57,369 nt of DNA from JBFWYO01 sp050186335 (GCA_050186335.1 JBFWYO010000017.1:1-57369); one strand, 5' to 3'; shown: positions 40,953 to 49,579, numbered from the stretch's first letter. Numbers and translations: made by a program. The notes: generated from the sequence alone by a model not told the origin.

Positions 40953-41780
40953 TCAGTGCTTCCGCAGCACGATCGTCTGCCAGCGCACGATCGGCCGTTC
41001 CAGCTTGTCGGTGGCCGTGGTCGGTCCGGTTGCGCCGCCGTCGCCGATCACCGTCTCGAGCGCCTGCGCGACCACGTTGCGGTACATCAGCCGGCCGGGA
41101 AACCGCGCGATGAAGGCGTCCAGCTCGTCGTGGGCGGGCAGGGTACGCTTCTGTTTGGCGAAGACGTATTCGTAATGGTTGGTCTGGCCGTCGCGCATCA
41201 GCAAATGGCCGATCAGCTCGCTTTGCTTGAGCTCCTTTAGCGCCTGGCCGCCCGCGGTGATGCGGTGCTTGTCGTCCAGGTCGAAGCGCGTGAAGAACGG
41301 ATGGAAGCAATCGAGCCGCCGCTCGAACGTGAACACGGTGGCGATCAGGAGTTCCTTCGTCACCCGCGCCATCTCGTCGAGCGTTTGCAACGGCCGCTGC
41401 AGAAACTGGAACAGCCGGCACTCGAACACCGTATCGAAGCTCGCGGCGTCGAACGGCAGCGCGTCGGCCGGGCCCTGGCGGAACTTGACGCGCCCGGATT
41501 CCTTATAGTCGGCCTGGGCCAGCTCGATCTGGCGCGCCGATTCGTCGATGCCGAAATAGTTCAGCGCGCCCGCATCGTCGATCAGCTTGCCGGTCAGCAC
41601 CTTATAGCCGCCGCCCGCGCCGCAGCCAACGTCGAGGGCGGAAACCGGTGCCTCGCGCGCGAGCTGCCAATTGACGTTGAGCGCCACCAGATTGAAATAG
41701 GTATCGACATAGCCTTCGGTGCGGATGCGTTCCGCCCGATAGGTTTGCGCCACCGCGTCGATGTCGTACGGCGTTTTCAT
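40953..41780 (-). CDS. Class I SAM-dependent methyltransferase
   Basis: 275 aa. VSALDVGCGAGGGYKVLTGKL is motif I, YFGIDESARQIELAQADY motif II, GPADALPFDAASFDTVFECRLFQFL motif IV and MARVTKELLIATVFTFERR motif VI, a UbiE/Methyltransf_11 layout. Longer than typical by a C-terminal 110-residue part with FHPFFTRFDLDDKHRITAGGQALKELKQSELIGHLLMRDGQTNHYEYVFAKQ. Target unknown. Converges on the other methyltransferase gene; followed upstream by pckA on the same strand with a terminator between. Confidence 0.82.
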   Translation of the reverse strand: MKTPYDIDAVAQTYRAERIRTEGYVDTYFNLVALNVNWQLAREAPVSALDVGCGAGGGYKVLTGKLIDDAGALNYFGIDESARQIELAQADYKESGRVKFRQGPADALPFDAASFDTVFECRLFQFLQRPLQTLDEMARVTKELLIATVFTFERRLDCFHPFFTRFDLDDKHRITAGGQALKELKQSELIGHLLMRDGQTNHYEYVFAKQKRTLPAHDELDAFIARFPGRLMYRNVVAQALETVIGDGGATGPTTATDKLERPIVRWQTIVLRKH

Positions 41781-41798
41781 GCGAGTGTTTGTAGCATG

Positions 41799-41837
41799 GA
41801 ACGCAAAAACGAAAACCGGCGCCCTCGGGCGCCGGTT
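41799..41837 (-). terminator. Strong intrinsic terminator of pckA
   Basis: AACCGGCGCCC (41814-41824) and GGGCGCCGGTT (41827-41837) form a GC-rich hairpin; read on the minus strand it is followed by TTTTCGTTTTT (41813 down to about 41803). A textbook rho-independent terminator. Confidence 0.85.
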
Positions 41838-41864
41838 GCGTCTGCTTCGTGCAAGGCGGGCGAA

Positions 41865-43475
41865 TTACGCCGCGGCGCGAATCGCCGCCGCTTTCACCTT
41901 GTCGTCCACGTAGGGCATGAACTGGGCGAAGTTCTTCTCGAAACGCTGGGCCACGTCGCGCGCCGCTCGATCGTAGGCGCCCTTGTCGGTCCAGGTGTTT
42001 TTCGGGTTCAGCACGTTGGCCGGCACGTCCGGGCAGGCCTGCGGGATGAACAGGCCGAAATTCGGATCGGGTGCCGTGCCGACCTGCGCCAGCTTGCCGT
42101 CCAGCACGGCACGGATCATCGCGCGCGTGTGGGCGATCTTCATGCGTTCGCCGACGCCGAAGGCGCCTCCGGACCAGCCGGTGTTGACCAGCCAGCACTT
42201 GGCGCCGTGCTTGGAGATCTTCTCGCCGAGCAGCTTGGCATAGGCGGACGGATGGCGCGGCATGAACGGCGCGCCGAAGCAGGTCGAGAACGTCGCCTGC
42301 GGCTCCTTGCCGAGGCCTTTTTCGGTGCCGGCGACACGCGCCGTGTAGCCCGACAGGAAATGATACATCGCCTGTTCCGCGGTCATCTGCGACACCGGCG
42401 GCAGGACGCCGAACGCATCCGCGGTCAGCATGATGATGTTCTGCGGATGCGCGCCGAGGCCGGTCGGGCTGGTGTTCGGAATGAAATCCAGCGGGTACGA
42501 GGAGCGCGTGTTCTCGGTGTATTGCGCGCTATCCAGATCGAGAATCTTGGTTTCGGGGTCCATCGCCACGTTTTCCAGCACGGTGCCGAACGTATGCGTG
42601 GTCGCGTAGATTTCCGGCTCGGCGGTCGGCGACAGGCGAATGACCTTCGCGTAGCAGCCGCCTTCGAAATTGAACACGCCGTGGTCCGACCAGCCGTGCT
42701 CGTCGTCGCCGATAAGCGTGCGCGAACTGTCGGCCGACAGCGTCGTCTTGCCGGTGCCCGACAGGCCGAAGAAGATCGCCACGTCGCCCTTGGGACCGAT
42801 ATTGGCCGAGCAATGCATCGGCAGCACATCGCGCTCGGGCAGCAGGTAGTTCAGCAGCGTGAAGACCGATTTCTTGATCTCGCCCGCATACGACGTGCCG
42901 CCGATCAGCACGATGCGCTTGCCGAGATCGACCAGGATAAACGTGCCCGAGGCGGTGCCGTCGGTTTTCGGGTCAGCCAGCAGCGACGGCGCCTGCAAAA
43001 TCGTGAAGTCCGGCTCGAAATCCGGCAGTTCTTCGCGCGCCGGGCGCAGGAACATGTGGCGCGCGAAAAGGTTATGCCAAGCCTGTTCGTTCACCACCCG
43101 CACCTTGATGCGGTAGGTCGGATCGGCGCCGGCATAGCAATCGCGCACGAACAGGTCGCGCTCGGCCATGTGCGCCAGCATCTTCTTGTACAGCCGGTCG
43201 AAATGCTCCTGGGTGATCGGCTTGTTGGTCTTGCCCCAGTCGATCTTCGCCTTGCTGCCCGCCTCGTCGACGAAGAATTTGTCGTTTGGCGAACGGCCGG
43301 TGTGTTCGCCGGTGATAGCGACGATCGGGCCGCCGGCGGCCAAGGTGGCTTCGCCGCGGCGCAGCGACTCTTCGTACAGGGCCTCGACCGGCAGATTCCA
43401 ATAGACCGTCTTGTTATTCTTGATGCCGATCCGATCCAGCCCCGCGCGGCGGGATACCAAGCCAACTTCCGTCAC
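41865..43475 (-). CDS. pckA: Phosphoenolpyruvate carboxykinase (ATP)
   Basis: 536-aa ATP-dependent PEP carboxykinase. ITGEHTGRSPNDKFFVDEAGS (substrate region), GLSGTGKTTLS (kinase-1a P-loop), IGDDEHGWSDHGVFNFEGGCYAK (kinase-2, metal) and FIPNTSPTGLG are all present. It converts oxaloacetate and ATP to PEP for gluconeogenesis. The start is a GTG because a near-perfect AGGAGGTGTGTA ribosome site immediately precedes it; an in-frame extension farther upstream is not supported. In several rhizobia ChvI controls pckA, and a ChvI/ChvG pair is 12 kb away. Confidence 0.96.
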   Translation of the reverse strand: MTEVGLVSRRAGLDRIGIKNNKTVYWNLPVEALYEESLRRGEATLAAGGPIVAITGEHTGRSPNDKFFVDEAGSKAKIDWGKTNKPITQEHFDRLYKKMLAHMAERDLFVRDCYAGADPTYRIKVRVVNEQAWHNLFARHMFLRPAREELPDFEPDFTILQAPSLLADPKTDGTASGTFILVDLGKRIVLIGGTSYAGEIKKSVFTLLNYLLPERDVLPMHCSANIGPKGDVAIFFGLSGTGKTTLSADSSRTLIGDDEHGWSDHGVFNFEGGCYAKVIRLSPTAEPEIYATTHTFGTVLENVAMDPETKILDLDSAQYTENTRSSYPLDFIPNTSPTGLGAHPQNIIMLTADAFGVLPPVSQMTAEQAMYHFLSGYTARVAGTEKGLGKEPQATFSTCFGAPFMPRHPSAYAKLLGEKISKHGAKCWLVNTGWSGGAFGVGERMKIAHTRAMIRAVLDGKLAQVGTAPDPNFGLFIPQACPDVPANVLNPKNTWTDKGAYDRAARDVAQRFEKNFAQFMPYVDDKVKAAAIRAAA

Positions 43476-43854
43476 TACACACCTCCTGAAGACGCGCGCC
43501 TCACCCACCAAGGTAATATCCGCCACGTCCCCACCCAAGGGCGGGATCATCGAACGGCGGCGCGCTAACGGGACGCCGAAAAATAGTCGCTGGTCCGGCC
43601 CTCGGCAACCGGCATTCGGGGTCAAAAACGCGCAATTTGCCGCGCTTGCGCCAGACGCAAGGCTCGCGGCTTTCCGTGTTGCAGTGCGGAATCCCCGCGC
43701 GCCGCAACGCGCTCGACGATATGCCACAGATATATGAGCCTAGCGCTCGGGCGGACGACGCCCCCGGGCGCCCCGTTCGGGCCCTCGCTGCCCCTGCTCG
43801 ACCGAGCGCCAGCCAATCTCGATTGCCCGGTCGAGTCTGCCCGCGGCGCGGCGC
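43476..43854. other. Promoter region upstream of pckA
   Basis: About 379 bases between the cyclase stop and the pckA start. It must hold the pckA promoter and 5' leader on the minus strand. I see no convincing small gene or structured RNA. GC-rich inverted arms GCGCC/GGGCGC near 43760-43780 could form a weak hairpin. Confidence 0.45.
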
Positions 43855-45924
43855 TTACCGGATTATGACGTCGGGACGGGCGCGCACCGCGATTGTTGCG
43901 CCGGCAGGCTTCATCAGTTCGACGAAGGCGACGAACGCCGGGCGCAGGTGGTCTTGACAGTAGGGCAGGCGCATCAGTTCGGCGAGCGCTCCCACAATGC
44001 TCCACGGCGAACCCTTGTAGATCTTCGGCGCCGTCAGCGCGTCGTAGATGTCGGCGGCGGCGAGAATTTCAACCTCGGGCCGGTAGCTGCCGTCCGCGCC
44101 GCGCGTCGCCTCGAACCGGTAAAGCTCGGCAATGACGGGCGCCACGTCGTCTTGGCCGAGCTGCCGCAGCGTCTTCGACGTGCCGTCCAGCAAGTCGCCG
44201 CGCAGGCGGTCGCGCGCGCCGCTGTCGAGGCTGCGATCGTTGAGTCGCGTCGGATCGAGCGCGTGCTTGCCGCAATCGTGCAGCAGGGCTGCCGCGATCA
44301 GCGCCGCCTCGTCGACGGCGTTCCAGTCGGCTCCGCCGGCGCCGTCTTTACGCAGCGCGCGCAGCAATGCAACCGCGTAACTCGCCACCGCCTCGTTGTG
44401 CTGTAACGCCAAATCGCGCGCCTGCAGGCTGATGAAGTCTATGACGCCGAGGCGGTCCCGCTTGAACGCCTCGATCTCCTCAACCAATTGCAGATAGTCC
44501 GTCGCGAAACGGCTGGTCGTATCGACACGTCGTGCGTCCCCGCCGATCGGACGCAGCCCGGCCACGGTAAGGCAGGTCACGCGGCCGATGCCTTTCACCT
44601 CCTGCTCCGCCAGCGGTTCGAGCCGGAACCACGGCTTGAGCGCCTCCGCGCTGCCGGGCGGGATGCAGACGCCGCCGCGGGGACAAATCGCCTCCATCCG
44701 GCTTGCGACGTTGGCGGCATCTCCGAGTACGTCGTACAGGCTCTTGTCGGCCGGGCCCAACATGCCTGCGGTGACGGCGCCGCTGCTGATGCCTACCCGC
44801 ATGTTGAAGGGAAACCGCGTCTCGACCTCGTGTTGCAGCGCGAGCGCGGCGAGCGCGGCATCGGTGCGGTGGGTTGCGCTTTCGAAAGGCACCCCGAACA
44901 GAGCCATTATGCCGTCGCCGTTGGTCTTGTTGATGTAGCCGCGGTAGCGCTTGATGATCTCGCCAGCCGAACCGAAAAATTCGTTGAGCTGCGCAAACAC
45001 CTCGTCCGGCTCCATCCCGGAAGCGTAAGCGGTGAAGCCCTCGAGATCGGTGAACATGACGGTGACGTCGAGCCGCTGCGCGAGCAGCTTGTCCTGCAGC
45101 ATGAGAGGGATCACCTCGGGCGGCGCCATGCGACGGAGCAGGCTCTCGCTCAGATCCTTCTCGCGACGCACCTGTTCGAGCAGCGCTGATAGCTCGACCG
45201 TGCGCGCGTCGACTTTCGCCTCCAACGTCTCATTGAGCCGCAACAGCGCGGCATTGGCCGCATCGAGTTCGCGCGAGCGTTCGATCGCCGCTTGGTGGAG
45301 CTGGGCATTGTCGATTCCGTTAGCGACCTGATTGCCGACAATCGACAGCAGCATCTCGTCGAGCTCGTCGAACGCGTTTGGCGCGGCGCTCTCGACGCCG
45401 AGCACGCCGACCAGGCGATCCTTCACCACCAGCGGTATGCCCAGTTGGCTCTGCGCGTCGACGAGGCCTGGCATTTCGGCCGCCGGCTCCAGCCCGGTGT
45501 GCCCGCCGGCTTCCATGCGCGCGCGCACGCCGGCGAGGTAGGTCCGCTGCGCGCCGATATTGCCCATGCGCATGACGCGGCGGCGCCGCGCCGCGACGCC
45601 GAACACGCCTTGTCCGATCGGTACGGTGGCGCCCGTTTTGCCGTCGTCGTACCCCCGGCAGGCCGCCACTCGGAGCATCGCGGCACCCTCGCCTGCGAGT
45701 AGGATCAGGCTGTGCCGAAACCCGAGCACAGAATCCATTGCTTCAAGGCTAATGGCGAGGATGCGGTCGAGGCTGAGCGTCGCGCTGATCTCGGCGGAGA
45801 TCTGCTGGATGATCCGGACCTCGTCGGTCTTGCGCGCGAGCGCGGCGTTGAGGCGGTCGATGATCGCTTGATTTTCGATCATCTGCTCGCGGGCGGTCGG
45901 CGCGGCGTCGGGTTCGGGCGTCAC
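43855..45924 (-). CDS. GAF - adenylate cyclase - degenerate HD-GYP fusion
   Basis: 689-aa soluble signalling protein. A coiled segment (15-45) leads to a GAF domain (about 50-210: SLEAMDSVLGFRHSLILLAGEGAAMLRV.. ..QLGIPLVVKDRLVGVLGVES), a second coiled coil (LETLEAKVDARTVELSALLEQVRREKDL), and a class III cyclase (about 285-440). The metal Asps are in VMFTDLEGF (about 292) and NGDGIMALFG; the purine-specifying Lys (INKTNGDG) and Asp (SLYDVLGD) favour ATP; NVASRME supplies the transition-state Asn/Arg. C-terminal HD domain: LLHDCGKHALD (about 547) and ADIYDALTAPKIYKG, but the GYP motif and HH pair are replaced (ELYRFEATRGADGSYRP), so c-di-GMP hydrolysis is doubtful. GTG start overlaps the upstream gene. 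Confidence 0.88.
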   Translation of the reverse strand: MTPEPDAAPTAREQMIENQAIIDRLNAALARKTDEVRIIQQISAEISATLSLDRILAISLEAMDSVLGFRHSLILLAGEGAAMLRVAACRGYDDGKTGATVPIGQGVFGVAARRRRVMRMGNIGAQRTYLAGVRARMEAGGHTGLEPAAEMPGLVDAQSQLGIPLVVKDRLVGVLGVESAAPNAFDELDEMLLSIVGNQVANGIDNAQLHQAAIERSRELDAANAALLRLNETLEAKVDARTVELSALLEQVRREKDLSESLLRRMAPPEVIPLMLQDKLLAQRLDVTVMFTDLEGFTAYASGMEPDEVFAQLNEFFGSAGEIIKRYRGYINKTNGDGIMALFGVPFESATHRTDAALAALALQHEVETRFPFNMRVGISSGAVTAGMLGPADKSLYDVLGDAANVASRMEAICPRGGVCIPPGSAEALKPWFRLEPLAEQEVKGIGRVTCLTVAGLRPIGGDARRVDTTSRFATDYLQLVEEIEAFKRDRLGVIDFISLQARDLALQHNEAVASYAVALLRALRKDGAGGADWNAVDEAALIAAALLHDCGKHALDPTRLNDRSLDSGARDRLRGDLLDGTSKTLRQLGQDDVAPVIAELYRFEATRGADGSYRPEVEILAAADIYDALTAPKIYKGSPWSIVGALAELMRLPYCQDHLRPAFVAFVELMKPAGATIAVRARPDVIIR

Positions 45925-46319
45925 GCGCGCGACCTGGACTTGCGCACCGACAGGACGCGATAGACGTCAGCGGCGCGCAGCTTGAAGATGCCGCTCATCC
46001 CGGTGAGCGATGCGATCGCCTCGAGCTGCATGTCCATCGCGTCGAACAGCGATCCGGATTCCTCGGAATGATCGTACTGGACCTCGATGTACCATTCCTG
46101 GAGCATCGTCGGGTCGCGGAGGATGACTTCGGCGAAGGGGTTTTCGCGAACGTTTCGATGCGTCTTGTTGAAGAACTGGTGGGATAGCGCGACGTGCGTC
46201 GCGTCGACATACCAAACCTGCGAAATGTCGGTGACGTTGGGAACGCCCGAAAGGGAGCAGGTGACGATCGTGCTGGGGTAGACCCCTTGCATCGCGGGCT
46301 TGATTTCCTCCGGAAGCAT
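45921..46319 (-). CDS. PNPOx-like split-barrel protein 2
   Basis: 132-aa protein: TIVTCSLSGVPNVTDISQVWYVDATHVALSHQFFNKTHRNVRENPFAEVILRDP is the FMN/F420/heme-binding split-barrel pattern of the pyridoxamine-5'-phosphate oxidase-like family, with NKTHRNVRENP the phosphate-binding stretch. A 30-residue C-terminal helix ends in a basic tail (VRKSRSRA). Start is 4 bases after the upstream PNPOx gene; its stop overlaps the cyclase GTG. Likely a flavin or cofactor-binding sensor or enzyme partner for the cyclase. True cofactor unknown. Confidence 0.78.
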   Translation of the reverse strand: MLPEEIKPAMQGVYPSTIVTCSLSGVPNVTDISQVWYVDATHVALSHQFFNKTHRNVRENPFAEVILRDPTMLQEWYIEVQYDHSEESGSLFDAMDMQLEAIASLTGMSGIFKLRAADVYRVLSVRKSRSRA

Positions 46320-46323
46320 CGCC

Positions 46324-46797
46324 TCAACCTCCCGCTTCCGCCGTCGGATCCAGCAGCCGGCCGGCGCCGGGGCCGGGCGTCTGGACAAAGATCTGTTCGA
46401 CCCGGAACGTCAGCGCGGTGCTGGGATAAAGCGTGAAGCCCGCGAACAGCCCGGCCGAGAATTTCATGGTGTGGCTAATGAGCTTGCTGCGATGAATGTC
46501 TTGGACGGCGCGTTCCTCGTCATTGCTCGGCCGCATGCCCGTCAGCTTGCCCTTGAACTGGTAGGCTTCGTGGGAGACCGGATCGGCCACGGTGAAGGCG
46601 ACGAGGCCGTTGTGTTCGAGGTTGCGTTTCGTCCGCGCGATCTCGACGTCGGGTACGAACGCGGTGATTTCGCCGCTGGCGGCCGCGACGCGAACGCCGA
46701 ACGCCCATGTGACCGTGGGCCGAAGGCGGGCATCGCGCGTGCCCACCCACGTCACCACCGGTCCGTGCAGGAAGGCGACCAGCTTATCGGGAATCAT
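46324..46797 (-). CDS. PNPOx-like split-barrel protein 1
   Basis: 157-aa protein: HGPVVTWVGTRDARLRPTVTWAFGVRVAAASGEITAFVPDVEIARTKRNLEHNGLVAFTVADPVSHEAYQFKG matches the split-barrel flavin-binding family; RTKRNLEHNG is the phosphate-contact stretch. First gene of the three-gene operon leading to the cyclase fusion. The two PNPOx-like proteins differ considerably in sequence, so they may form a heterodimer or act in sequence. ATG start; a 162-base region upstream should hold the promoter. Confidence 0.78.
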   Translation of the reverse strand: MIPDKLVAFLHGPVVTWVGTRDARLRPTVTWAFGVRVAAASGEITAFVPDVEIARTKRNLEHNGLVAFTVADPVSHEAYQFKGKLTGMRPSNDEERAVQDIHRSKLISHTMKFSAGLFAGFTLYPSTALTFRVEQIFVQTPGPGAGRLLDPTAEAGG

Positions 46798-46959
46798 ACA
46801 TTCATTACCTCTGCGGCCGGATAATGACGCGCCATGGTTTAATTTTGCCTAACCGAAGCGGCGACCGGGACATATGAACCGGCATTCCGAGGATGATCGG
46901 GAGTTATTGGAATCATGCACCAATACGGCGCTATGGCCAAGCCGGGTCGCGCGTCGTCG

Positions 46960-47682
46960 CTATCCGGGCATTTCCCGCACGCTCTTGACCAGCCGCACCA
47001 GTTCGGCCCGCGCCGCCTCGGCGCCGTCGATCGTGCGTTCGAAGGCGAACCGGGCGGTACGTCCGCCGGCGCGCAAATCGCAGCCTTCCGGGTCGATCCC
47101 GGTCATGCGCCAGCCTGCCCCGGACAGGCCGAGCAGCCTGTGCGCATAAAGTTCGACCGCATCGGGATGGTCGCCGTTCATGTGCGCGACGATGCCGGGC
47201 TCGGCTTCGGCCAGGGCGGCGGTCGGCCGCGCATCGAACAGCAACTGCGCCGCATCGATCCAGGTGATCTTGCCGAAGCCGGCGACCAGATGCGCCTTGG
47301 TCGGCGTGACTTTATAGAAGGCGAAATCCTTGAAGTCGGCGAACATCGCGGCGCTTGGGTGGCGCGCCAGATAGCGCGCGCGGTGGCGCGGCTCGGTGGT
47401 GCGCTCGCAACGGCCCAAGATCGTCACGCGCGCGCCGGTCAGCGGTTCGTCCAATCCGGCGGTGGCGTCGACCAAAAGCGAAACGCGACCGTCGGCCAAC
47501 AGATTCTTCGTATGCTCGGCCAGGGTCGACAGCAGCAGGATCGGTGTTGCGTCGTGGTCGCACGCCAGCATGACCAGTGACGCATACGGCCACGCGCCGT
47601 CGACCGAGGACGTCGCCAAGGTCGCGCGATCGGCGGCACGCAGTACCTGTCGCGCGCGCATCGCCGCCTCGGCCTGGTCCAT
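46960..47682 (-). CDS. HugZ-like PNPOx + DUF2470 protein
   Basis: 240-aa two-part protein. N-terminal split barrel (about 1-150: RATLATSSVDGAWPYASLVMLACDHDATPILLLSTLAEHTKNLLADGRVSLLVDATAG), C-terminal DUF2470-like domain (about 160-240: PGIVAHMNGDHPDAVELYAHRLLGLSGAGWRMTGIDPEGCDLRAGGRTARFAFERTI). This is the HugZ architecture; HugZ in Helicobacter/Campylobacter degrades heme. Heme degradation is possible but unproven; some relatives bind heme or F420 without that activity. It lies between the cyclase operon and the copper/B12 genes. Confidence 0.85.
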   Translation of the reverse strand: MDQAEAAMRARQVLRAADRATLATSSVDGAWPYASLVMLACDHDATPILLLSTLAEHTKNLLADGRVSLLVDATAGLDEPLTGARVTILGRCERTTEPRHRARYLARHPSAAMFADFKDFAFYKVTPTKAHLVAGFGKITWIDAAQLLFDARPTAALAEAEPGIVAHMNGDHPDAVELYAHRLLGLSGAGWRMTGIDPEGCDLRAGGRTARFAFERTIDGAEAARAELVRLVKSVREMPG

Positions 47683-47705
47683 GCCCGCCTCCCGCTGGCC
47701 GCGAC

Positions 47706-48155
47706 TCAGTGCTTGTGGAGCATCGGCGGGCCCTTGCGCACCGCCACGTCCAATTCCACGTTGCCGGCCTTCTCGAATTGCAGGGTGAGCTTGATGCTTT
47801 GCCCTTCTTCCAGCGGCCGCTTCACGCCGATCAGCATAATATGCATGCCGCCGGGCCTGAACATGACGTGCTGACCGGGTGGCAGTTCGATGCCGTCGAG
47901 CTTCTTCATTCGCGCCACGTCGCCGTCCATCTCCGTGGTGTGCAGTTCGACGCGGTCGGCGGCGGGCGAGCTGGCGCCGATCAATCGGTCCTTCGCCGTC
48001 CCTTTGTTGTCGATCATCACGTATGCGGCGCTGGTCTGGGTTTTCGCTGCGCGGACCCAGGGATCCGAGATCGTGACGTTACCGACGGTCCGATTCTCGG
48101 CACCGGCAGTCGCGACGAACAACAGGCTCAACGCGGCGGCAGCGAACAGTTTCAT
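47706..48155 (-). CDS. Copper chaperone PCu(A)C
   Basis: 149-aa periplasmic protein with a Sec signal peptide (MKLFAAAALSLLFVATAGA). The copper site is in VELHTTEMDGDVARMKKL (H and M ligands) and PGGMHIMLIGV, the H/M-x-M pattern of the PCu(A)C family that delivers Cu(I) to the CuA centre of cytochrome oxidase. The start is clear and a short 91-base leader separates it from TonB. It is 23 bases upstream of the HugZ-like gene on the same strand, so they could be co-transcribed. Confidence 0.9.
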   Translation of the reverse strand: MKLFAAAALSLLFVATAGAENRTVGNVTISDPWVRAAKTQTSAAYVMIDNKGTAKDRLIGASSPAADRVELHTTEMDGDVARMKKLDGIELPPGQHVMFRPGGMHIMLIGVKRPLEEGQSIKLTLQFEKAGNVELDVAVRKGPPMLHKH

Positions 48156-48246
48156 GGTCGGCTCCTCGGCGGTCAGGGGGCGGTCAGGGACGGCGAAAAC
48201 TTGCGCCGGATGGGCGTGAAAGCAAGCGCAAATATGAAGCGGGCCA

Positions 48247-49068
48247 TCAGCGCATGTCTTCCAATCGAAAGCGAATCGGCACATCGACTTGCGCCGCAAC
48301 GGGTGTGTTGCCCCGCATGCCGGGCACAAAGCGCCAGCTGCGCACCGCCGCCAGCGCCGCCTCGTCCAGCACTGGATGGCCGCTGGTCTGCCTGACGACG
48401 ACCGAGCGGCTGCGCCCGGCCTCGTCGACGTCGACCGACAGGACCACGCGCCCCTCCCAGCCGCGCCGTCGCGCGTAATCGGGATATGCCGGCATCGGGT
48501 TTTGCCCGGCGCCGATGCCGAAGCGGGGCGGTGTCAGGTCGCCAGGCGTTGCGGCGGCGGATGCGGCAGTGGACGGCTCGGTAGGCCGCGCTGCGATCTG
48601 CGGTTGGACCGGCGCGGGCTTGGTTGCGGGTTTGGCGGCGGGCTGCACGTGTGCGCGTTTCGGCGGCTCGGGCGGTGGGGCCGGCAAGGTTGCCTGGAAT
48701 TGCGGCGTTGGCTCCGGCAACGGTTTGGTTTCGGGTTGGAGTGTCGGCGGGCGCTGCGCGTCGGGCGGCGGCGGCACGTTATCGGCCGGCTGCGGCCTGT
48801 GTGCGTCCGGTATCCTCGCGGTCGCTCGCGCAGGCGGTTCATGCTGCGGCTCGGACTGCGCCGCGACGCCGCTGTTGCGCGGCGTCCGATCCTGCACGGT
48901 ACTGCGCTGCCCGGGCGGCCCGTCGACCAGTTCGACGACAACGGTCGGGAATGGCAGCGGCTTGTCGCTGCCGCCCCATTCGACGAACAAGACGCCGGCG
49001 GCGGCGGCATGCACCGTCAGCGAGACGATGAGCGCGGCGGGCGTCAAGCGATCGCGACGACTACGCAT
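48247..49068 (-). CDS. tonB: TonB energy-transducing protein
   Basis: 273-aa TonB. One N-terminal membrane anchor (LTPAALIVSLTVHAAAAGVLFVEW), a long Pro/Lys-rich periplasmic spacer (PPPPDAQRPPTLQPETKPLPEPTP.. ..KPATKPAPVQPQ), and the C-terminal domain MPAYPDYARRRGWEGRVVLSVDVDEAGRSRSVVVRQTSGHPVLDEAALAAVRSWRFVPG. It passes proton-motive energy to TonB-dependent receptors; the BtuB-like receptor 3 kb away is one likely client. ExbB/ExbD are not in the window. Its promoter contains a 23-base inverted repeat. Confidence 0.92.
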   Translation of the reverse strand: MRSRRDRLTPAALIVSLTVHAAAAGVLFVEWGGSDKPLPFPTVVVELVDGPPGQRSTVQDRTPRNSGVAAQSEPQHEPPARATARIPDAHRPQPADNVPPPPDAQRPPTLQPETKPLPEPTPQFQATLPAPPPEPPKRAHVQPAAKPATKPAPVQPQIAARPTEPSTAASAAATPGDLTPPRFGIGAGQNPMPAYPDYARRRGWEGRVVLSVDVDEAGRSRSVVVRQTSGHPVLDEAALAAVRSWRFVPGMRGNTPVAAQVDVPIRFRLEDMR

Positions 49069-49137
49069 GCGGCGCTCCCGGCCTGGCGCGCGGCGCGGCG
49101 TTCGTCGATCGCCGATACCGGCAGGCGATTAAAGTGC

Positions 49138-49160
49138 ATGCAATACTCAAATTATGGCAT
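49138..49160 (-). promoter_or_regulatory. Inverted repeat in the tonB promoter
   Basis: ATGCAATA (49138-49145) and TATGGCAT (49153-49160), seven of eight arm bases complementary, with a 7-base AT-rich centre. Position suits a metalloregulator operator (Fur-, Zur- or Irr-like); it does not match a consensus I can assign. Confidence 0.4.
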
Positions 49161-49315
49161 CGCTGTCCGTAGCCTGCGCCGGTAATGCCGTACCGGGCGA
49201 TTCTGCTGGCGGAACCCCAACGAATCCGCCTAGATTTTGCCTGCTCAATCGTCGTTAATTTTCGGTTAATAAAGCGATCTTGCGATCGAGACCGAACCGC
49301 CCCAGGAGGATTTTC

Positions 49316-49579
49316 ATGCGTAACACCTTGCTTGCCGCCTCGACCATGTGCCTCGTCGCGGGATCCGCCTTGGCGATTCCAGCCCCGGATAACCGTTTGG
49401 ATGACCGCGGCGCGACGCCGAAGGCCGCGACAATCGACGGTAAGGCGGAAATCAAGGTCGCCACATGCGGCTGGTTTGTCCGTCCGGGTGTGGAAATTCG
49501 CATTCGCCGCGATCGACGCGGACGCGTCATCCAGCAGACCGATTGGCCGTCCACGGAAACCTATTGGGGCTGCATTTAA
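49316..49579 (+). CDS. Small secreted protein, unknown
   Basis: 87 aa with a signal peptide (MRNTLLAASTMCLVAGSALA, cleaved before IPAPDN). The mature part is short and charged, with two Cys (ATCGWF and WGCI at the very C-terminus) that could form a disulfide. A perfect ribosome site AGGAGGA (49303-49309) precedes the ATG and a strong terminator follows, so this is a well expressed single gene. I do not recognise the family. It diverges from tonB and converges with the B12 ATPase gene. Confidence 0.7.
   Translation: MRNTLLAASTMCLVAGSALAIPAPDNRLDDRGATPKAATIDGKAEIKVATCGWFVRPGVEIRIRRDRRGRVIQQTDWPSTETYWGCI

Noticed and set aside
41265..43568. A 767-codon plus-strand open frame opposite pckA
   Set aside because: Antisense to a clear PEP carboxykinase with all motifs; composition is Arg/His/Gln-rich, typical of antisense frames in high-GC DNA.
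43476..43854. A structured RNA or small gene upstream of pckA
   Set aside because: No consistent hairpin set, ribosome site or codon pattern was found; treated as promoter and leader.
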